Shown here: in pieces, positions 5,416-9,578 of the stretch
Numbering within the stretch: the first letter of the stretch is position 1
Layout of the letters: each line of letters starts with the position of its first letter
Assembly (NCBI GenBank): GCA_013425425.1
Contig: JACCLJ010000105.1
Span: forward strand, 1 to 9,578
Reading direction: 5' to 3'
Source of the DNA: Microcaldota archaeon
GTDB taxonomy: Archaea > Micrarchaeota > Micrarchaeia > Anstonellales > Bilamarchaeaceae
DNA length: 9,578 nt
Translations under genes and position numbers: made by a program
Notes under the pieces: model-generated
Database searches by the model: none
Told to the model about the DNA's origin: nothing
The model's input: only the letters and a program-made list of their open reading frames with translations

Positions 5416-5423
5416 GTTTAAAA
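5416..5423 (-). promoter_or_regulatory. TATA box of the 133-residue membrane protein gene
   Basis: TTTTAAAC on the minus strand (5423-5416) ends about 21 bases before the ATG at 5394, matching the leaderless spacing of other genes in the window. Confidence 0.5.
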
Positions 5424-5451
5424 GAGTTTACCTGCCGCACTCCTGCAAAAC

Positions 5452-5476
5452 AAGAAAAAGAAAAATAAAAAAATAA
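5452..5476 (-). terminator. T-rich terminator after the surface protein gene
   Basis: Read on the minus strand, this is T-runs of 7, 5 and 5 broken by single other bases, starting about 8 bases after the stop codon at 5485. It fits archaeal T-tract termination and separates the surface protein gene from the next one. Confidence 0.6.
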
Positions 5477-5484
5477 GGTCCGGC

Positions 5485-8400
5485 CTACTTCTTTCCGGTT
5501 TTTCTTAAAACAAGCCAGTAGTAGGTTCCACCCAATGCAATCGCGCCAATCAGGATAATCAAAGCCCAGACGAATGCCGTGAGGCCCGTGCCGGTGCCCT
5601 GCTCCTGGCCAGCCGGCTGTTGGGGTGCGGCAGCGGCGTTGAGCGCAAGGGTTTCCGCCTCTTGTGCCAGTTCGGCTGCCAGTTCGTAATCCCCTGCATC
5701 GTATGCATCCTGCGCCTCCCTGAGCTTGGATACGGCTCCGGAAGTGTCTTTTCCCGCAGAGCCGGCGCCGTTAATTGCGCCTTGCGCATCGGCTATGGCG
5801 TCAGCGGCAGTCTGGGCCGGGTTCTCGGGGGGCGGAGCTGCCTTTTCAACACAGGTCTGCTCCTTGCATTCCTGGCCTGAAGCGCAGTCAGCGTCGGAAG
5901 TGCATTCCGGTTCAACCTGCTTCGCAGCGCACGCATGCTCACTGCAATACTCATCAGCAGTGCAGTCCGAATCCGCGCAGCATTCGTATGAAATACAGGC
6001 ATGTTCCTGGACGACTCCGCAGGTGCAGCTTACTGGAGCGCATTCCTGGGCTATGCATGCCTCGTTTGCGGGGCAGCCGCCATTGTCCGTGCATTCCGGC
6101 TGCGGCTGTTCCTGTGCGCAACTGCCGCAGTCAACTAACGTATATTCGCCGTCCGCCGGCTGGTATCCTGATGCGGAAGCATGCACCCTTGCGGTCATGC
6201 CGCATTCCGTGAATTTCAGCTGGCCGTTTTCATCTGTCGTGCCGGTTATTACATCCAATATCGCAACGCGGGCACCCTGGACCGCAGCGCCCTTGCTCGT
6301 AACGGTAACGACGTTTTCTTCGCATGAACTCTCGAATCCGAGCGTCAGTGCCGGGGTCGGGTTGCTGCCGCCGCCTGTCGGCAGCCGTGCGCCTCCATTG
6401 AGCGTATATGGGTGCTCGTCCTGGGAACCGCCGGACCAGTATTCCAGGCCCGCGCCGCAATCGCCTACCGTAGCGCAGCTGAACGGCAGGTCGCTCCCTC
6501 CATCCGCCCATCCATCGCCATTGCTGTCGGTGATATCGAATACGGTCCATGCTCCGGAGCCGTCAGCGAAATAATACCTGTTGCCCGACTCATCATCGTC
6601 GAAGTAATTGCCGCCGTCCCCGTCATCCACCCAGTAATCGCTTCTTATGGTGTTATTCAGGAATGTATTTTCAGAGCTGCCCCAAATGTCGATTGCGTAA
6701 TAATCCGGGTCCGGAGTGATGGTGTTGTTTGTGATGTTGTTGTAGCTGCTGTACCCGACGCCTATGCCTATGCCGTCTATCGCGGTCAGGGTGTTGTTGT
6801 CCAGGAAGTTATCATTGCTCCGGCCTATGTATACCGCGCCGCAGCCACCGCCATAATAACATCCTCCGCTGGCGTCAGCATGCAATGTGTTGTTCGTCAC
6901 AATGCTGCCGGAGCTGCCCTGGTGGATAATAAGCGCGCGGCCCAATGCGGTGAGCACGGTATTGCCGGTTATTACGGTGTCGACCGAATCATAGACCTCT
7001 ATGCCGATTTCTACTCCGGAAATATTGTTGTCGAGCAAGCTGGTGCTGTCTTCGTATTCCAGGTATAGCCCGGTGCTGTATTCATCTCCGACAAAAGTGT
7101 TCTCGAATACGGTATTATTGTAGGAATAAGGAAGCGAGCCCCCGACTTTCATGGGCGCTTTGTATTCCCTCTTGTTCCATTCCGCAATGTACTCCTGGTG
7201 TTCCTCATCGCTTGGATATGCTTCCCCTTCTCCATAGGGATATTCGCTCATGCCGTGGAATGGCATCGGGTCTATGCTATCACTCACGAACCCGTTGATG
7301 CTGTATCGGATTGCGTACATCACATCCGCCTGCAAGAAGACATGTCTGTCCGTATTCTCCTTTGTTGGGATGTCTTCGAATTCAAGCACCAATTCGTCTC
7401 CGTGCCTCATTATCGCAAACATGTCGTCGGCGCTTTCAAGCAAAGGCGAAACATCCCCATACTGCGTGAAGTTCCCGTACATGAGGAAACTCTCAACATT
7501 GGGCTCTTTCAGGTCCTCGATTCCGGTGTGCCTGTGCTCGGTTGTTGCATACTCATACGGAGTTGAGCCCCCCCATTGCAAATCGGCATGGGTTGGGTCG
7601 ATGTATGTCACTTCAAAATCGACCGGTTCCGAATCGTCCAGCATTACCTGGTCGATTACGTTCATGGTTGTTTTGGAGTACGGCGCGGTAATCCTCATTT
7701 TTGTATCATCACCCTGCAGGATCCCGGATATGTTAAAGACGTACGTTCTGGAGTCGCCGGTGAATTTGCCGAATAGCTTTGCCACCGCCCATTCTCCGTT
7801 TTCGTCCAGCGTTTCTATCTTCAGGTTTCTCTGCGAAGAAAGTCCCGGGTTGGCTTCGTACGATGACCAGCCCGCGATGATTAATTTTGCGTATTGCGGA
7901 TTGTCGATTTCACCGAAATCCACTATCACCGAATTCGGCTCTCCGTCATGCGTTTCAAGCGGAATGCCGTCCTTGCCCAGGATTTCGCTTAGGACGTCGT
8001 TTCCATACCTGTCTGTTGCGCTCAACGGAGAAACCGGGTCCTTTATCGTCATGAATTCCTTGGGTGGCGCTTCATTATCGGAATACGTGTTGTGCCACGT
8101 GTTCAAGACTCCATATCCTTCCGGAACATCGACCACGACCAGTTTTGCCTCATCGAAGAAGTCCGATTCGGGTATTACCTCCCTCACTTTCATCCTGTAA
8201 ACTCCGTCGTCAGACTGGAAATCGCCGAGCTCGTATATGCCTGCTTCGTACAAAGGCGTTTCAAACCAGGAGCCGCCGAGCGATTCTCCGGCCAAATCCG
8301 TATAATACTCGTATCCTGAGCCATCCCAAAGGAAAAGGAACGGGCATGAGCCGGACCCGAAATTTGCATCGGACGTATCGGTCACATTATTCCTGCCGAT

Positions 8401-9578
8401 CTGGTTGTTGTTCGAATACCCGAGGTAGAATCCCACGTAGTTGTTTTCGAAGTTGTTGTAAATGATAGAGTTGCCGTGGCTGTAATCAAGGTATACTCCA
8501 TAATCCGCGTATGAGAGATTGTTGTGCTCTATCAGGCCGTCGGTTGCGCCCGTTGCGAAATATACATCCTCATCGAAGTTCCGTATGTTGCAGTTCCTTA
8601 CCGTCGTGTTGAACCTATAGGAGTATACTCCTTTGTAACTGTAACCGCATCCGTTGCCTGTTATGGAATGGCCCGCGCAGTCAAGCGTCACGTCGTCAGC
8701 ATATATGTTGAAGCAATTTATCCATGCGCCCGCGGTGACGTCCATGAGAAGCTCGTATGTGCCCGGGTCGGTAATGTCGGAACACTCGAAAAGCCCCGTG
8801 TCGGTAACGTGTATGGTCCGGTTCGGCGACCATGCGCTGTCGCCTTCGGTCGTGTTGCACCATACCGCCCAGGAATAGTTCCCTTCGCTGAGCGAGGAGG
8901 TGTCAAATGTGAGCACTTCGTTCTCATCGTAGCTGGAGCTGGAATAAACCGCACTCCACGGTCCTTCCGTGTCCGTCCATAATTGTATCGTATCTATTAT
9001 GCCGTCTCCGCAGCTGAACTTAAGCGAAACGCTGTTGCCGATATGCATGTAATACTCGTCTGCCGGCGCCACCTGGTTCGGCGTGGGCAGAATTATCTCA
9101 TAAGTATGCACTCCCCAATCCCCGGAAAAGTTGCCGAGGTACGGGCCCGAGGTTTCATTCGCCTCTCCAAAAAACAGGTAGAATCCCGGCTCTGTTGCGT
9201 ACACCGTGTAGTTCGCGAGCACGCTCTCCCCTGTTGAAAGGTTGTACGTCTGCGGGTTCTGGTCCGTGGTGTAGAACGGGACTGCGCCCGTGGTTTCTGA
9301 GACGAGTCCGCCGCCCGCCACGCCGCTTGAATTGTATGTCAGCATTATGTTAGTCTTGCCTACGCCGAAGTATTCGTCATCTCCGCAGTTGAAGTAGCCG
9401 CCGTTGTCGTGTCCCCAGTCGCCGAACCAGAGGTAGCCGTCGTTGTCAACGCGTGCGAAGAAATCAAGGCCGGGTTGAGATGGGTCGCTCCAGACATCGA
9501 CTTCGTATGTCGTATACTGGCTGTTCGGGTCGTCCATGCCGCCGCCGAGAGCGAATGTTGCGTAGCTGCCATAGTATT
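5485..9578 (-). CDS. Large C-terminally anchored surface protein with split beta-helix (N-terminus off the right edge)
   Basis: The frame stays open to base 9578, so the Met at 9537 is probably internal; at least 1363 residues are present. Counting from that Met: 1-150 is a beta-rich domain with many aromatic and Asp/Gly residues; 160-245 is an Ig/fibronectin-like domain; 250-390 is a NosD-type right-handed beta-helix with N-N-x-hydrophobic turns. About 397-795 is a different block whose D-V-S-P-L-L, R-H-G-D-E-L-V-L-E-F (711-720) and P-M-P-F-H-G-M-S (758-764) resemble a domain found with CRTAC1/UnbV-type proteins. About 800-965 is a second beta-helix. D-S-N-G-D-G-W-A-D (1004-1012) looks like a calcium loop. 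About 1065-1138 is carboxypeptidase-regulatory-like. 1148-1232 is cysteine-rich, with C-x5-C-x5-C spacings. 1240-1305 is an Ala/Glu-rich helical stalk. 1319-1344 is a transmembrane segment followed by K-x2-K-K. N-x-S/T sequons are abundant. The architecture implies a glycosylated, disulfide-bonded surface protein that binds glycans or partners; the exact role is unknown. Confidence 0.88.
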   Translation of the reverse strand, partial: YYGSYATFALGGGMDDPNSQYTTYEVDVWSDPSQPGLDFFARVDNDGYLWFGDWGHDNGGYFNCGDDEYFGVGKTNIMLTYNSSGVAGGGLVSETTGAVPFYTTDQNPQTYNLSTGESVLANYTVYATEPGFYLFFGEANETSGPYLGNFSGDWGVHTYEIILPTPNQVAPADEYYMHIGNSVSLKFSCGDGIIDTIQLWTDTEGPWSAVYSSSSYDENEVLTFDTSSLSEGNYSWAVWCNTTEGDSAWSPNRTIHVTDTGLFECSDITDPGTYELLMDVTAGAWINCFNIYADDVTLDCAGHSITGNGCGYSYKGVYSYRFNTTVRNCNIRNFDEDVYFATGATDGLIEHNNLSYADYGVYLDYSHGNSIIYNNFENNYVGFYLGYSNNNQIGRNNVTDTSDANFGSGSCPFLFLWDGSGYEYYTDLAGESLGGSWFETPLYEAGIYELGDFQSDDGVYRMKVREVIPESDFFDEAKLVVVDVPEGYGVLNTWHNTYSDNEAPPKEFMTIKDPVSPLSATDRYGNDVLSEILGKDGIPLETHDGEPNSVIVDFGEIDNPQYAKLIIAGWSSYEANPGLSSQRNLKIETLDENGEWAVAKLFGKFTGDSRTYVFNISGILQGDDTKMRITAPYSKTTMNVIDQVMLDDSEPVDFEVTYIDPTHADLQWGGSTPYEYATTEHRHTGIEDLKEPNVESFLMYGNFTQYGDVSPLLESADDMFAIMRHGDELVLEFEDIPTKENTDRHVFLQADVMYAIRYSINGFVSDSIDPMPFHGMSEYPYGEGEAYPSDEEHQEYIAEWNKREYKAPMKVGGSLPYSYNNTVFENTFVGDEYSTGLYLEYEDSTSLLDNNISGVEIGIEVYDSVDTVITGNTVLTALGRALIIHQGSSGSIVTNNTLHADASGGCYYGGGCGAVYIGRSNDNFLDNNTLTAIDGIGIGVGYSSYNNITNNTITPDPDYYAIDIWGSSENTFLNNTIRSDYWVDDGDGGNYFDDDESGNRYYFADGSGAWTVFDITDSNGDGWADGGSDLPFSCATVGDCGAGLEYWSGGSQDEHPYTLNGGARLPTGGGSNPTPALTLGFESSCEENVVTVTSKGAAVQGARVAILDVITGTTDENGQLKFTECGMTARVHASASGYQPADGEYTLVDCGSCAQEQPQPECTDNGGCPANEACIAQECAPVSCTCGVVQEHACISYECCADSDCTADEYCSEHACAAKQVEPECTSDADCASGQECKEQTCVEKAAPPPENPAQTAADAIADAQGAINGAGSAGKDTSGAVSKLREAQDAYDAGDYELAAELAQEAETLALNAAAAPQQPAGQEQGTGTGLTAFVWALIILIGAIALGGTYYWLVLRKTGKK

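Noticed and set aside
5726..8200. Several long plus-strand frames opposite the surface protein gene (for example 5726-6574 and 7250-8200)
   Set aside because: The minus-strand frame is continuous over more than 4 kb and gives coherent domains. The opposite frames are by-products of its low-complexity composition.

Overview
The window looks archaeal. Protein-coding starts sit 22-24 bases after A/T-rich TATA-like boxes (TTTATAAA, TTTTAAAC, TTTTAAAT), which is the layout of leaderless archaeal transcripts. Genes end in plain T-tracts without strong hairpins, and one start has a GGTGG ribosome binding site. The largest gene encodes a surface protein rich in N-x-S/T sites, with beta-helix repeats, cysteine-rich repeats and a C-terminal membrane anchor. 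Together with a membrane-anchored M23 peptidase, this resembles uncultured DPANN-type archaea (Micrarchaeota, Diapherotrites or Woesearchaeota style). That placement is an inference; no marker gene is present.

Left region (1-3620, all minus strand). A COG0701/ArsP-type permease runs off the left edge. Its promoter is a 36-bp element (893-928) that recurs with 33 of 36 identities at 3101-3136, immediately in front of an ArsR-family repressor gene with a C-x-C metal/metalloid-type motif. The simplest reading is a small regulon in which the ArsR protein controls itself and the permease, probably for arsenical or heavy-metal resistance. Between the two copies lie a P-loop NTPase/kinase-like gene and a class II-type Fic protein gene, with a 344-base gap between them. 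That gap contains four copies of TGTGACTACA and one copy of a TAGGGGGCACA motif. Two more copies of the latter bracket the putative TATA box of fic, as an autoregulatory operator might. An uncharacterised 141-codon gene follows upstream of arsR.

Middle region (3621-5484). A 231-base gap holds a short GC-rich structured stretch and a possible small ORF remnant. Next come a plus-strand M23 (LytM-type) metallopeptidase with an N-terminal membrane segment and a convergent 133-codon membrane protein of unknown function.

Right region (5485-9578, minus strand). One gene, open through the right edge, encodes at least 1363 residues of a surface protein. From N to C terminus it has: sandwich-like domains; a NosD-type right-handed beta-helix; a roughly 400-residue block resembling a domain seen with CRTAC1/UnbV-type proteins; a second beta-helix; a possible calcium loop; a carboxypeptidase-regulatory-like domain; cysteine-rich repeats; an Ala/Glu-rich helical stalk; and a transmembrane anchor. 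The M23 peptidase and this protein both act outside the membrane, but nothing else here links them.
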